Shown piece after piece: positions 25,683 to 33,497 of a stretch of DNA of 64,000 nucleotides. The notes beneath the pieces were generated by a model. It saw only the letters and a program-made list of their open reading frames with translations, was not told the DNA's origin and did not search any database. The stretch comes from Curtobacterium sp. MCPF17_052 (GTDB lineage: Bacteria; Actinomycetota; Actinomycetes; Actinomycetales; Microbacteriaceae). The DNA lies in NCBI RefSeq assembly GCF_003234085.1, contig NZ_QKSD01000001.1:124001-188000 (forward strand). Direction: 5' to 3'. The position numbers and the translations under genes are program-made. The stretch's first letter is position 1; every line of letters begins with the position of its first letter.

Positions 25683-25805
25683 CGTCCGAGCATGGCGGGG
25701 CGGCCTGAACCGGGGCTGAAGCCGGGCCGTACAGGGGTCCCTCGGACGGGGTGCGGCTCGTCGTCCCCGTCGGGCGCTACTCTCGGGACGACGAGGGGGC
25801 TCTCC

Positions 25806-26171
25806 ATGATCAGCATCGCGTCCGGCTTCGACCCGGCGTTCTCCACCGATGGCGGTTCCTGGCCGGTCGACGACTTCTCGCGGACCTTCTCGACTGCCTC
25901 GACGCTCATCACCGTCGCCGGAGTGCTGATCGTGATCGGCATCCTCGTGTCGGTCGGCATCGCGGTGTACCGCAGCACCCGGATGGCGAAGCGCGGCCAG
26001 AACCCGTTCACGATCGAGGAGGATCTCGCGCACTCCGCGATGCGGTCCCGTGCGCTCGCGCCGACGACGACCCTCGAGCAGCGGCTCGCGGAACTCGACG
26101 ACCTGCACCGGCGCGGGGTCATCACCGACGAGGAGCACCGAGCGGCGCGGTCGGACGCGTTGCGCCCGTAG
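25806..26171 (+). CDS. Membrane protein with SHOCT domain
   Basis: 121 aa with one membrane segment (about 35-58) and a C-terminal SHOCT motif, LEQRLAELDDLHRRGVITDEEHRAARSDAL, an oligomerisation helix pair. The N-terminus is predicted outside. GAGGGGGC precedes the ATG by about 5 bases and TACTCT lies 22 bases further up. Function unknown. Confidence 0.85.
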   Translation: MISIASGFDPAFSTDGGSWPVDDFSRTFSTASTLITVAGVLIVIGILVSVGIAVYRSTRMAKRGQNPFTIEEDLAHSAMRSRALAPTTTLEQRLAELDDLHRRGVITDEEHRAARSDALRP

Positions 26172-26274
26172 GGGCCTGCCCCGGTCAGCTCGAGACCCCA
26201 CTCGCGCCTGCGGCACCTCGACGATCGTCCGGCTGCTGAGACGCCCCCGTCTCTCCGCGACGCCCTGTTCTCCT

Positions 26275-26304
26275 CGAGACGCCGCCGGATTCCGCGGCGT
26301 CTCG
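26275..26304. terminator. Hairpin within a repeated GGCGTCTCGA tract
   Basis: CGAGACGCCGC at 26275-26285 pairs perfectly with GCGGCGTCTCG at 26294-26304; a third GCGGCGTCTCGA follows at about 26314. It lies downstream of the SHOCT gene and is probably its terminator. The 26172-26414 region otherwise holds only repeat copy C. Confidence 0.6.
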
Positions 26305-26334
26305 AAGACCGAGCGGCGTCTCGAGGGCCGAGCC

Positions 26335-26408
26335 CCGCGGAACGCAACGTGGGCGACACCACGCAACGGGATCCCGTCGCGTGGAACCGCCCACGTTGCG
26401 TGTTGCGG
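26335..26408. repeat. Hairpin repeat family, copy C
   Basis: Arms 26335-26364 and 26379-26408 pair at 24 of 30 positions, with the shared CCGCCCACGTTGCGTGTTGCG right arm also seen in copy A. It again separates convergent genes (SHOCT protein and hxlA). Confidence 0.82.
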
Positions 26409-26414
26409 AGAGGA

Positions 26415-27044
26415 CTACGCGGCGTCGATCGCGGCGCGGATCTCGGCGGCGGCAGCGCCGACGTCCGAGGCGCTGTAGATCGCGCTGCCGGCGACGGCGA
26501 CGCGGGCTCCGGCTGCCTTGACCAAGGCGACCGTGGCGGCCTTCACACCGCCGGCGATCGAGAACGGCACGCCCGAGGCCTTGCCCTCGTCGAGGAGCGT
26601 GTCGAAGGTGAAGCCCTCTTCGGCCTGCTCGTCGAGGCCGGCGTGCACCTCGACGAACTCGACGCCGAGCTCGGTGACCTCGCGGGCACGAGCGGCCTTG
26701 TCGGGGACGCCGATCAGGTCGACGACGATGCCCTTGCCGTGCTTCTTCGCCGCGGCGACCGCGCCGACGATGGTGCTGTCCCCGGCGACACCGAGCACGG
26801 TGACCAGGTCAGCGCCAGCCTGGAACGCCATGTCGGCCTCGAGCTCACCGGCGTCCATCGTCTTGAGGTCGGCGAACACGATCTTGTCCGGGTGGGCTTC
26901 CTTCATCGCCGTGATGGCGGCGACGCCGGCGCTCTTCACGAGCGGGGTGCCGAGCTCGAGGATGTCGACGTGCGGGGCTGCCGCGGCGGCGAGTTCGAGG
27001 GCGGTCTCGGTGGAGAGGGTGTCGATGGCGAACTGGAGCTGCAT
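26415..27044 (-). CDS. hxlA: 3-hexulose-6-phosphate synthase
   Basis: Aldolase of the orotidine-phosphate-decarboxylase suprafamily, 209 aa. It would condense formaldehyde with ribulose 5-phosphate. The signature is intact: FAIDTLS, DILELGTPLVKSAG, the metal and catalytic block IVFADLKTMDAGELEAD, DLIGV and AGGVKAATV. It is paired with the isomerase hxlB, which completes the ribulose-monophosphate entry. The operon is divergent from a LuxR-type regulator. Likely role: formaldehyde assimilation or detoxification. Confidence 0.92.
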   Translation of the reverse strand: MQLQFAIDTLSTETALELAAAAAPHVDILELGTPLVKSAGVAAITAMKEAHPDKIVFADLKTMDAGELEADMAFQAGADLVTVLGVAGDSTIVGAVAAAKKHGKGIVVDLIGVPDKAARAREVTELGVEFVEVHAGLDEQAEEGFTFDTLLDEGKASGVPFSIAGGVKAATVALVKAAGARVAVAGSAIYSASDVGAAAAEIRAAIDAA

Positions 27045-27064
27045 GGTGGTTCCTTCCGGAGGGG

Positions 27065-27637
27065 TCATTCGAGGTTGGCGTGCCGCGGCCAGAGGTCGTC
27101 GGCGGAGTGTCCGCTGCGCTGCCAGAGCGCGTGGAACAGCGCGTCGCCGAGCAGGACGACGCCCTGCTCGAACAGGCTGCCGGCGTACTGGGCCGAGGCG
27201 GTGCCGGATCGGTCGGTCTTCGTCGCTGCCGGCAGCACGAGGGTGACCTCGGCCAGCTCGGCGAGCGGCGACGAGGACGTGGTCGACACGGCGACGACCT
27301 TCGCGCCGACGTCCACCGCGGTCCGCGCGGCCTGCACGATGCTGCCGGTGGTGCCCGATCCGCTCGCGGTGAGCAGGACGTCGCCCGGCTCGATCGCGGG
27401 GGTCGTGACCTCGCCGACGACGTGCACGTCGAGGCCGAGGTGCATGAGCCGCATCGCGGTCATCCGCAGTGCGAGCCCGGACCGTCCGGCGCCGTGCACG
27501 AACACGCGTTCGGCACCGTCGAGCAGGTCGAGGGCCCGGTCCGCGGCACCCTGGTCGCCCTCGGCCACCCCGTCGACGAGGTCGTCGAGTTCGTGACTGA
27601 CGAGGTCGAGCGCGGCGGCGAGCGTCTGTTGGGACAT
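27065..27637 (-). CDS. hxlB: 6-phospho-3-hexuloisomerase (SIS domain)
   Basis: 190-aa SIS-fold isomerase that turns 3-hexulose 6-phosphate into fructose 6-phosphate. It has VFVHGAGRSGLALRMTAMRLMHLG, LLTASGSGTTGSIVQAA and VVAVSTTSSSPLAELAE, the phosphosugar-binding loops of the PHI family. Upstream of hxlA by 20 bases in one operon. ATG 27637 (MSQQTLAAAL) is chosen by homology; the 20 codons before it are noncoding in character. Confidence 0.92.
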   Translation of the reverse strand: MSQQTLAAALDLVSHELDDLVDGVAEGDQGAADRALDLLDGAERVFVHGAGRSGLALRMTAMRLMHLGLDVHVVGEVTTPAIEPGDVLLTASGSGTTGSIVQAARTAVDVGAKVVAVSTTSSSPLAELAEVTLVLPAATKTDRSGTASAQYAGSLFEQGVVLLGDALFHALWQRSGHSADDLWPRHANLE

Positions 27638-27737
27638 GCAACGAGCATGCGCGTCGACGGCTGGACACACCGCTACCCGACACGGCGGGCGTCCCACCCG
27701 TTCGGACGGCTCCCTGTCCCGGGATGGGCAGGGCGGG

Positions 27738-27743
27738 TAGGTT
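27738..27743 (+). promoter_or_regulatory. -10 hexamer of the LuxR/ATPase gene (leaderless)
   Basis: TAGGTT ends seven bases before the ATG at 27751; no Shine-Dalgarno sequence. Confidence 0.55.
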
Positions 27744-27750
27744 CGTCCGG

Positions 27751-28575
27751 ATGGACACGCAGCACGGCCGGGAGGCCCGGATCACCCCCGCCGAGCACGC
27801 TCGCCTCCTCGCGGACCGAACTGACCGACACACGCTCACGCTGGAGTCCGTGCTGGCGGTGCTCCGCTCGCCCCGGGTCGGCGACGCCGCGGCCCGGGCT
27901 GAGGCGGTCGAGATCGCGTCGGCCGCGCTCGTGGACCTGCGGACGTCGACGGACCGGCAGCGCGAGGTCCTGCTGGAGCCCGTCGCCGGGGCGTTCTCGC
28001 GCCTCCGTGCCGACCTGCGACCCCTCGTCCGGTTCGGTGACCTCGACGTGCAGTTCGTCGAACCCCCCGCGAACGGACGTGCGCTGCCCGGGGACGTCGC
28101 GCACGCTGCCCGGGCCGTGGTCCGGACCGCGGTGCTGACCCTGGTCGACGAGGGGCGGGCGAACCGCGTCCGCATCCAGTGGGACTGCGACGGCCGGAAC
28201 CTGCTCATGCAGCTCCGCGACGACGGTGCCGGGACGCACGACGTGCAGGACGACGCGATGCGACCGATCGCCGAACGGGTCGCGGCGCTCGCCGGGCAAA
28301 TGCGGGTGGACTCGACGCCCGGGTGGGGGTCCGTGATCGACGTGACGGTGCCGCTCGACCCGCCCGTCGCCTCCGCTCCGGGACCCGAGGACTCCGACCT
28401 GACTCCCCGCGAACTCGACGTGCTGCGGCTCGTCGCGACCGGCGTCGGCAACCGGGAGATCGCCGACGGGCTCGGCATCTCCGTGAACACGGTGAAGTAC
28501 CACGTGGCGAACCTGCTCCGGAAGCACGGCGCCCGGACCCGCGCGGAGCTCGCGGCGCACGCCCACGCCGGCTGA
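27751..28575 (+). CDS. LuxR-type regulator with a degenerate histidine-kinase ATPase domain
   Basis: Cytosolic 274-aa protein with no receiver domain. Residues about 105-205 resemble the HATPase of NarL-type kinases: the G1 loop RDDGAG (157-161) and the final GWGSVIDVTVPL are present, but the Asn of the N-box (REALxN) is Thr126. Residues 214-270 are a LuxR helix-turn-helix (LTPRELDVLRLVATGVGNREIADGLGISVNTVKYHV). So one chain joins a nucleotide-binding-like sensor to a DNA-binding output. It lies divergent to hxlBA, which it may control. Confidence 0.85.
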   Translation: MDTQHGREARITPAEHARLLADRTDRHTLTLESVLAVLRSPRVGDAAARAEAVEIASAALVDLRTSTDRQREVLLEPVAGAFSRLRADLRPLVRFGDLDVQFVEPPANGRALPGDVAHAARAVVRTAVLTLVDEGRANRVRIQWDCDGRNLLMQLRDDGAGTHDVQDDAMRPIAERVAALAGQMRVDSTPGWGSVIDVTVPLDPPVASAPGPEDSDLTPRELDVLRLVATGVGNREIADGLGISVNTVKYHVANLLRKHGARTRAELAAHAHAG

Positions 28576-28682
28576 GCGGTCGAGCCACGGCTCGATGACC
28601 GTCGGGTGTCACCGCCCAACAGGAACCCGCTCGAACCACGGGATGCCGCGGTGCGAGCAGGACACGGTTGTGCTCGGCCGAA

Positions 28683-28714
28683 CGGCACCAGCGAAACCGG
28701 CGGACGCGGTGCCG
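28683..28714. terminator. Weak hairpin between convergent genes
   Basis: CGGCACC and GGTGCCG (7 bp) flank an 18-base loop in the 169-bp gap between the LuxR and kdpE stops. Nothing else is visible in this gap. Confidence 0.35.
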
Positions 28715-28744
28715 GCAAGACAGCAGCAGCGCCGCCATGTCGGA

Positions 28745-29431
28745 TCAGCCGGCCGGTGCGAACCGGTAGCCCATCCCCGACTCGGTCACCAGGAACCGCG
28801 GGCGCGACGGCTCCGGCTCGAGCTTCCGCCGCAGCTGCGCCATGTACAGCCGCAGGTACCCGGAGTCGTTGCCGTGCGTCGGTCCCCACACCTCCGTCAG
28901 CAGCATCTCGCGCGTCAACAGCCGATCGGGGTTCGTCACGAGGACCTCGAGCAGCCGCCACTCGGTCGGGGTCAACCGGATCGCCGGACCGTCGGGAGCG
29001 GTGACCTGCTTGGCCACGAGGTCCACCACGAGGTCGCCGATCCGGATCGTCGGCGTGGCCTCCCCGGCCGCCGGTGCCCGCCGCCGCCCGAGCGCCCGCA
29101 GTCGCGCCAGGAGCTCGTCCATCTGGAACGGCTTCGTCACGTAGTCGTCGGCCCCGGCGTCCAGGGCGTCGACCTTGTCGCCGGAGTCAGTCCGCCCGGA
29201 CAGCACGAGCACGGGGACCTGCGACCACCCGCGGATGCCCTCGAGCACCCCGATGCCGTCCAGCCGCGGCATCCCGAGGTCGAGCATCACGATGTCCGGC
29301 CGCTCGGTGATGACGGCGTCGATGGCGGCGCGACCGTCGCGGGCGGTGACGACCTCGTACCCGCGCGCTCCGAGCGTCACGGCGAGCGCCCGCACCAGCT
29401 GCACGTCGTCGTCCGCGATCAGGACCTTCAT
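28745..29431 (-). CDS. kdpE: Potassium response regulator KdpE
   Basis: 228-aa OmpR-type regulator: receiver with ADDD, the Asp of MLDLGMPRLDG and the Lys of VTKPFQMDE; winged-helix domain LTPTEWRLLEVLVTNPDRLLTREMLLTEVWG and ESGMGYRF, typical of KdpE. It overlaps the kdpD stop by four bases. It should activate kdpFABC at low potassium. Confidence 0.95.
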   Translation of the reverse strand: MKVLIADDDVQLVRALAVTLGARGYEVVTARDGRAAIDAVITERPDIVMLDLGMPRLDGIGVLEGIRGWSQVPVLVLSGRTDSGDKVDALDAGADDYVTKPFQMDELLARLRALGRRRAPAAGEATPTIRIGDLVVDLVAKQVTAPDGPAIRLTPTEWRLLEVLVTNPDRLLTREMLLTEVWGPTHGNDSGYLRLYMAQLRRKLEPEPSRPRFLVTESGMGYRFAPAG

Positions 29432-31920
29432 CTGCCCACCACTCCCAGGTGTCCCGCGATCGGCAGACGCACCACGACGGTGAGGCCACCGCCGGGGGTG
29501 TCGTCGACCTCGATCGTGCCGCCCATGCCCTCGGTGAACCCGCGCGCGAGCGCCAGGCCGAGTCCGAGTCCGGTGTCGTTGTCCGTGTCCCCGAGGCGCT
29601 GGAACGGTTGGAACACGTCTTCGCGGCGGTCCTCGGGGATGCCCGGCCCACGGTCCGCGACCCGGAGCTCGACGCCGCCGGCGAAGGCGCTCGCCGCGAT
29701 CCGGACCCGCTCGTCGTCCGGTGAGTACCGGACGGCGTTCGCCAGCAGGTTCACGACGACGCGCTGCAGCAGCACCGGGTCGGCGAGGACGGGCGGCAGC
29801 TCGGCGGGCAGGTCGAGGTCGACGTCCTCCGGGCCGAGTTCGAGCTCGTCGAGCGCGGGGGCGACGACCGTGTCGAGCGACGTCGGGACCGGGGACGCGG
29901 CCAGCACCCCGGCCTGCACCCGACTGACGTCGAGCAGGTCGGCCAACAGGACCGCCAGTTGACGGAGGCTCTCGTCGGCGGTCGCGAGCAGGGCCTCCCG
30001 GTCGGCCTCGCCCAGCCGGACGTCCCGCGCGCGGAGGGACTGCACGGCGGCGGAGGCGGCCGCGATCGGTCGCCGGACGTCGTGGCTGACGGCCGCGAGG
30101 ATGGCACTCCGGACCCGGTCGACGGCTGTGATCCGTTCGGCGTCGACGGCGGTGCGGGTGAGCGCGCGGTGTTCCAGGGCGGCGTCGAGCTGCTGCTCGA
30201 CGACCCGCAGCAACCGCCGCTGGGTGGGGTCGTCGGGTGCGCCGGCGAACTCCAGGACGGCTCCGGACGGGAGGCTCGTGGCCGCGTCCGGCGTGTCCCC
30301 GAACGTCCCCGACGTCGCCGGCACCTCGTCGCCCTGGCGGACGCGGACGCCGGCGAAGCCGAAGGCCTCGCGGGTGCGCTCGACGAGGGCCTGGAGGGCG
30401 TCGTCACCGCGGAGCACGCTGCCGGCGATCCCGACGAGGAGCCCGGACTCGGCCGCGGCTCGGCGTGCGGTGCGGGAGCGTCGGGCCGATCGGTCGACGA
30501 CGAAGCTGACGAGCACCGCGCTGACGACGTACATGACGAGTGCGAACAGGTGCCATGGCTGCTGGACGGTGACCTGGTGCAGGGGTCGGACGAAGAAGAA
30601 GTCGAGGCTCAGGCCGGACAGCACGGCGGCGAACACGGCGGGGAGCATGCCGCCGATCAGGGCGACGACGAGCACCAGCAGCTGGTAGGCGAGCACGTCG
30701 ACGGTGATCGAGTCGGGGTCGTCGGTGAGGCTGAGGAGCCAGGTCAGGACGGGTCCGGCGACCAGGGCGAGCAGGAACGCGGCCCCGATCCGGGAGCGGG
30801 ACAGGCTGCCGCCGAGCTTCGGCAGGGCCAGACCACCGCCGGCGCGCTCGTGCGTGACCACGTGCACGTCGATGTCGCCGGACTCGCGGATGACGGTGCT
30901 GCCGATGCCCGGGCCGGTGAGGGCGGCGACGAGTCGGCTGCGACGGCTGATGCCGATCACGATCTGCGTGGCGTCGACGGAGCGGGCGAACCGGACGAGG
31001 GTGGTGGGCACGTCGTCGCCGACCACCTGGTGGTAAGTGCCGCCGAGCTGTTCGAGCAGGGCACGCTGCTTGCCCAGGGCGCCGGGATGCCGCTCGCGGA
31101 GACCGTCGTTCGTGGTGACGTGCACGGCGGCGAGCTCACCGCCGGCCGAGCGGGCGGCGATGCGGGCGCCGCGGCGGAGCAGGGTCTCGCCCTCGGGGCC
31201 GCCGGTCAGGGCGACGAGGACGCGCTCCCGGGTCTCCCACCGGTTCGCGATGCCGTGTTCGGCGCGGTAGCGCTTCAGGGCGTCGTCGACCTCGTCGGCG
31301 AGCCAGAGCAGGGCGATCTCGCGGAGGGCGGTGAGGTTGCCGAGGCGGAAGTAGTTCGACAGGGCCGCGTCGATCCGGGCGGCCGGGTACACGAGCCCGT
31401 CGGACAGCCGGTCGCGGAGGGCCTGCGGGGACAGGTCGACGACCTCGATCTGGTCGGCGGCGCGGACCACGGCGTCGGGGACGGTCTCACGCTGCACGGT
31501 GCCGGTGATCTCGCGGACGACGTCGCCGAGGGACTGCATGTGCTGGACGTTCACCGTCGAGATGACGTCGACGCCCGCAGCCCGCAGTGCCTCGACGTCC
31601 TGCCAGCGCTTCTCGTGCGGGCTGCCGGGGGCGTTCGAGTGCGCGAGTTCGTCGACCAGGGCGACCTCGGGGCGTCGGGCGAGGACGGCGTCGAGGTCCA
31701 TGTCGTCGAGCGCGACCCCGCGGTGCTCGACCGTCCGGCGCGGGACGACCTCGAGCCCGTCCACCAGTGCGGCGGTGGCAGCGCGGCCGTGGGTCTCGAC
31801 GACGGCGACGACCACGTCGCGGCCGTGGTCGGCCATCCGGCGGCCCTCTTCGAGCATCGTGTAGGTCTTGCCCACGCCGGGGGCCGCACCGAGCAGCACT
31901 CGCAGCTTCCCTCGCTTCAC
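29428..31920 (-). CDS. kdpD: Potassium sensor kinase KdpD
   Basis: 830 aa. It has the N-terminal KdpD domain with Walker A LGAAPGVGKTYTMLEEGRR and DELAHSNAPGS, a universal-stress-protein domain (about 230-355), four membrane segments (about 385-480), a GAF-like region, the phosphoacceptor His in VSHDVRRPIAAASAAV, and an HATPase (VNLLANAVRYSP, DRGPGIP). GTG start with GAGAGG upstream. Normally kdpDE follows kdpABC directly; here a 970-bp gap with an oppositely oriented Abi gene lies between kdpC and kdpD, so kdpD needs its own promoter. Confidence 0.95.
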   Translation of the reverse strand: MKRGKLRVLLGAAPGVGKTYTMLEEGRRMADHGRDVVVAVVETHGRAATAALVDGLEVVPRRTVEHRGVALDDMDLDAVLARRPEVALVDELAHSNAPGSPHEKRWQDVEALRAAGVDVISTVNVQHMQSLGDVVREITGTVQRETVPDAVVRAADQIEVVDLSPQALRDRLSDGLVYPAARIDAALSNYFRLGNLTALREIALLWLADEVDDALKRYRAEHGIANRWETRERVLVALTGGPEGETLLRRGARIAARSAGGELAAVHVTTNDGLRERHPGALGKQRALLEQLGGTYHQVVGDDVPTTLVRFARSVDATQIVIGISRRSRLVAALTGPGIGSTVIRESGDIDVHVVTHERAGGGLALPKLGGSLSRSRIGAAFLLALVAGPVLTWLLSLTDDPDSITVDVLAYQLLVLVVALIGGMLPAVFAAVLSGLSLDFFFVRPLHQVTVQQPWHLFALVMYVVSAVLVSFVVDRSARRSRTARRAAAESGLLVGIAGSVLRGDDALQALVERTREAFGFAGVRVRQGDEVPATSGTFGDTPDAATSLPSGAVLEFAGAPDDPTQRRLLRVVEQQLDAALEHRALTRTAVDAERITAVDRVRSAILAAVSHDVRRPIAAASAAVQSLRARDVRLGEADREALLATADESLRQLAVLLADLLDVSRVQAGVLAASPVPTSLDTVVAPALDELELGPEDVDLDLPAELPPVLADPVLLQRVVVNLLANAVRYSPDDERVRIAASAFAGGVELRVADRGPGIPEDRREDVFQPFQRLGDTDNDTGLGLGLALARGFTEGMGGTIEVDDTPGGGLTVVVRLPIAGHLGVVGR

Positions 31921-31944
31921 GCGCTCATCCTCTCGTGTTCGACG

Positions 31945-31973
31945 TTGACGGCACGGCCATCCACTGATATGTT
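31945..31973 (+). promoter_or_regulatory. Promoter of the hairpin RNA / abi cassette
   Basis: TTGACG (31945-31950), a 17-base spacer and TATGTT (31968-31973) form the most canonical sigma-70-like promoter in the window. Predicted start is near 31979-31981. A dyad TGATA-N6-TATCA (31965-31980) covers the -10 and the start and could be an operator. Confidence 0.65.
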
Positions 31974-31978
31974 GGTAT

Positions 31979-32037
31979 CAATCGTTCCCGCCAAGGCTCG
32001 AGCTCACGCTTCCTCAAACCGGCGGGACTTTTCATTG
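31979..32037 (+). ncRNA. Candidate small structured RNA upstream of the Abi gene
   Basis: A stretch of about 55% G+C in a 71% window starts at the predicted transcription start. It folds as a closed hairpin. CAAU (31979-31982) pairs with AUUG (32034-32037). An asymmetric internal loop CGU/CUUUUC follows. Then a 7-bp helix UCCCGCC (31986-31992) pairs with GGCGGGA (32021-32027). The 28-base apical region can form an inner GAGC-UCAC-GCUU stem-loop. A second small hairpin UCAU-UGCUC-AUGA overlaps its 3' end (32032-32044). From memory, Abi_2/AbiF genes of other bacteria are often preceded by a conserved structured RNA. I cannot confirm a match to that family here. It could instead be just the abi mRNA leader. 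Confidence 0.5.
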
Positions 32038-32112
32038 CTCATGATGTTCCCTGCGCTGTAGTTGCTGCCGGCTTGCCCGAGATCACGATCATCCGTCGTC
32101 CTCAGGAGCCAC

Positions 32113-32880
32113 ATGTCGCACCACCCGCTCGCCGTCTCGGTCCACCGACACGAGCAGTTCCGGCAGGCGTTGCGCGCTCACGAGCTCCCCACGTCCGATG
32201 CTGACGTCGACCGGCTCCAGGATTTCGACGGCGAGTTGCGAGCCGTCCTGCTGTCCCTGATCGAGCGGATCGAGCTCGCGCTCCGTGGGCGCCTCGACGA
32301 GGCCGGAACCGAGACGGCCGGAGCGTTCTGGCACCTCGAGCACCGCTCGTTCCGCCCACGAGCCCCCGTCGGGACGTTGCGAGCTCGGTTCGCGCACGCG
32401 TTGGCGCAGTCGCACGACGCCGACCTGCGCGATCGTCCGCTCGACGACCTCCCCTTCGCCGTCCTGGCCGAGGAGCTCAGCCTCGGCACCTTGTCCCGGA
32501 CGGCCGGCGCCGTCGTCCCCCGGCTCCAGGAGCAGGTGTCCCGGTCGTTCCGCATGCCGCAGCCCACCTTCCGCGCGACCCTGCAGCACATCACCCACGT
32601 CCGGAACTGCTGCGCGCACCACGCCCGACTCTGGGGTCGACCCCTCGGCGTCCCGACGCCGCACTACCGGCGACCGACAGACCTCGTGGAGCGGCTGGCC
32701 GGAGCGCCGGTCCGGAGTCCGTACCGCTCGGTCGTGCTCATCGACCACCTCGCCAGCACGGCCCGGCGGCCGTGTTCCCGGTCGCAGAGGCTGACGGAGC
32801 TCCTGGCGTGTCACCCCGACCTCCTCCACGGACTCCACCATCCGGGAGGGCAGCAGCGAGCCGAGGAGGGGTCGGAGTGA
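32113..32880 (+). CDS. Abi_2-family (AbiD/AbiF-like) HEPN protein
   Basis: 255 aa, soluble, helical. Abi_2 signatures are present: GELRAVLLSLIERIELALRGRL (about 40-61), PFAVLAEELSLGTLSR (114-129) and THVRNCCAHHARLWGRPLG. The last contains the HEPN ribonuclease motif R-x4-H (Arg164, His169). It is shorter than many AbiF proteins and lacks their long N-terminal GYYRLSGY region. AGGAG lies four bases before the ATG. It is on the plus strand inside the minus-strand kdp locus and ends 11 bp from the kdpC stop. A role as an RNA-cleaving abortive-infection toxin, possibly restrained by the upstream RNA, is inference. Confidence 0.85.
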   Translation: MSHHPLAVSVHRHEQFRQALRAHELPTSDADVDRLQDFDGELRAVLLSLIERIELALRGRLDEAGTETAGAFWHLEHRSFRPRAPVGTLRARFAHALAQSHDADLRDRPLDDLPFAVLAEELSLGTLSRTAGAVVPRLQEQVSRSFRMPQPTFRATLQHITHVRNCCAHHARLWGRPLGVPTPHYRRPTDLVERLAGAPVRSPYRSVVLIDHLASTARRPCSRSQRLTELLACHPDLLHGLHHPGGQQRAEEGSE

Positions 32881-32891
32881 GCGCGTCACGA

Positions 32892-33497
32892 TCAGGGCGC
32901 GGTCCGCGCCAGGGCCAGGTTCAGCTCGAGGACGTTGACCGTGGGAGCACCGAGAACGCCGAGCTGGCGAGCCTCGGTGTGCGACGCGACCAGGGCACGT
33001 ACGCGCGACTCCGACAGGCCACGGGTCGACGCCACTCGGGCGATCTGCAGGCGCGCGTACTCCGGGCTGATGTCCGGGTCGAGGCCGGAGCCCGACGCGG
33101 TCACGGCGTCCGCCGGGACCTCGGACGCGGGCACCCCGTCGGCCTTCGCGATCGCGGCCCGGCGCTCCTCGACCGCCTTGGTCAGGTCGGGGTTCGACGG
33201 GCCGAGGTTCGACCCGGACGAGGCGTTCGCGTCGTAGCCGTCCTCGCCGGCGGCCGACGGGCGGGACTGGAACCAGCGGTCCGCGTCCTTCCCGGCGAAC
33301 GACTGTCCGATCAGCGACGAGCCCACGGTCGTGCCGGAGGAGTCGGTGACCATCGAGCCGTTCGCCTGGTCGGAGAAGGCCGCCTGGCCGACGCCCCACA
33401 CCGCGAGCGGGTAGGCGACGCCGAGCACGACGGTGGCGAGGACGGTGAGGCGGACAGCCACACCACTGGAACGGAGGAAGGAGCGAGTGGAAGTCAT
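32892..33497 (-). CDS. kdpC: KdpC subunit of the potassium ATPase
   Basis: 201 aa with one N-terminal membrane segment (about 14-38) and the periplasmic-side domain. The family blocks [53 protein letters not shown] and [10 protein letters not shown] are intact. It overlaps kdpB by four bases (ATGA). It is the last structural gene; the Abi gene converges on it. Confidence 0.96.
   Translation of the reverse strand: MTSTRSFLRSSGVAVRLTVLATVVLGVAYPLAVWGVGQAAFSDQANGSMVTDSSGTTVGSSLIGQSFAGKDADRWFQSRPSAAGEDGYDANASSGSNLGPSNPDLTKAVEERRAAIAKADGVPASEVPADAVTASGSGLDPDISPEYARLQIARVASTRGLSESRVRALVASHTEARQLGVLGAPTVNVLELNLALARTAP

Noticed and set aside
29959-32061. Plus-strand frame of 700 codons over kdpD running into the Abi leader
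   Set aside because: Antisense to a clear KdpD; low-complexity Gly/Asp/Glu composition; the Abi protein itself begins at 32113 in another frame.
31921-32891. Abi region as a prophage remnant or transposon
   Set aside because: No integrase, transposase, terminal inverted repeat or target duplication is visible; only one protein gene and the RNA-like leader are present.
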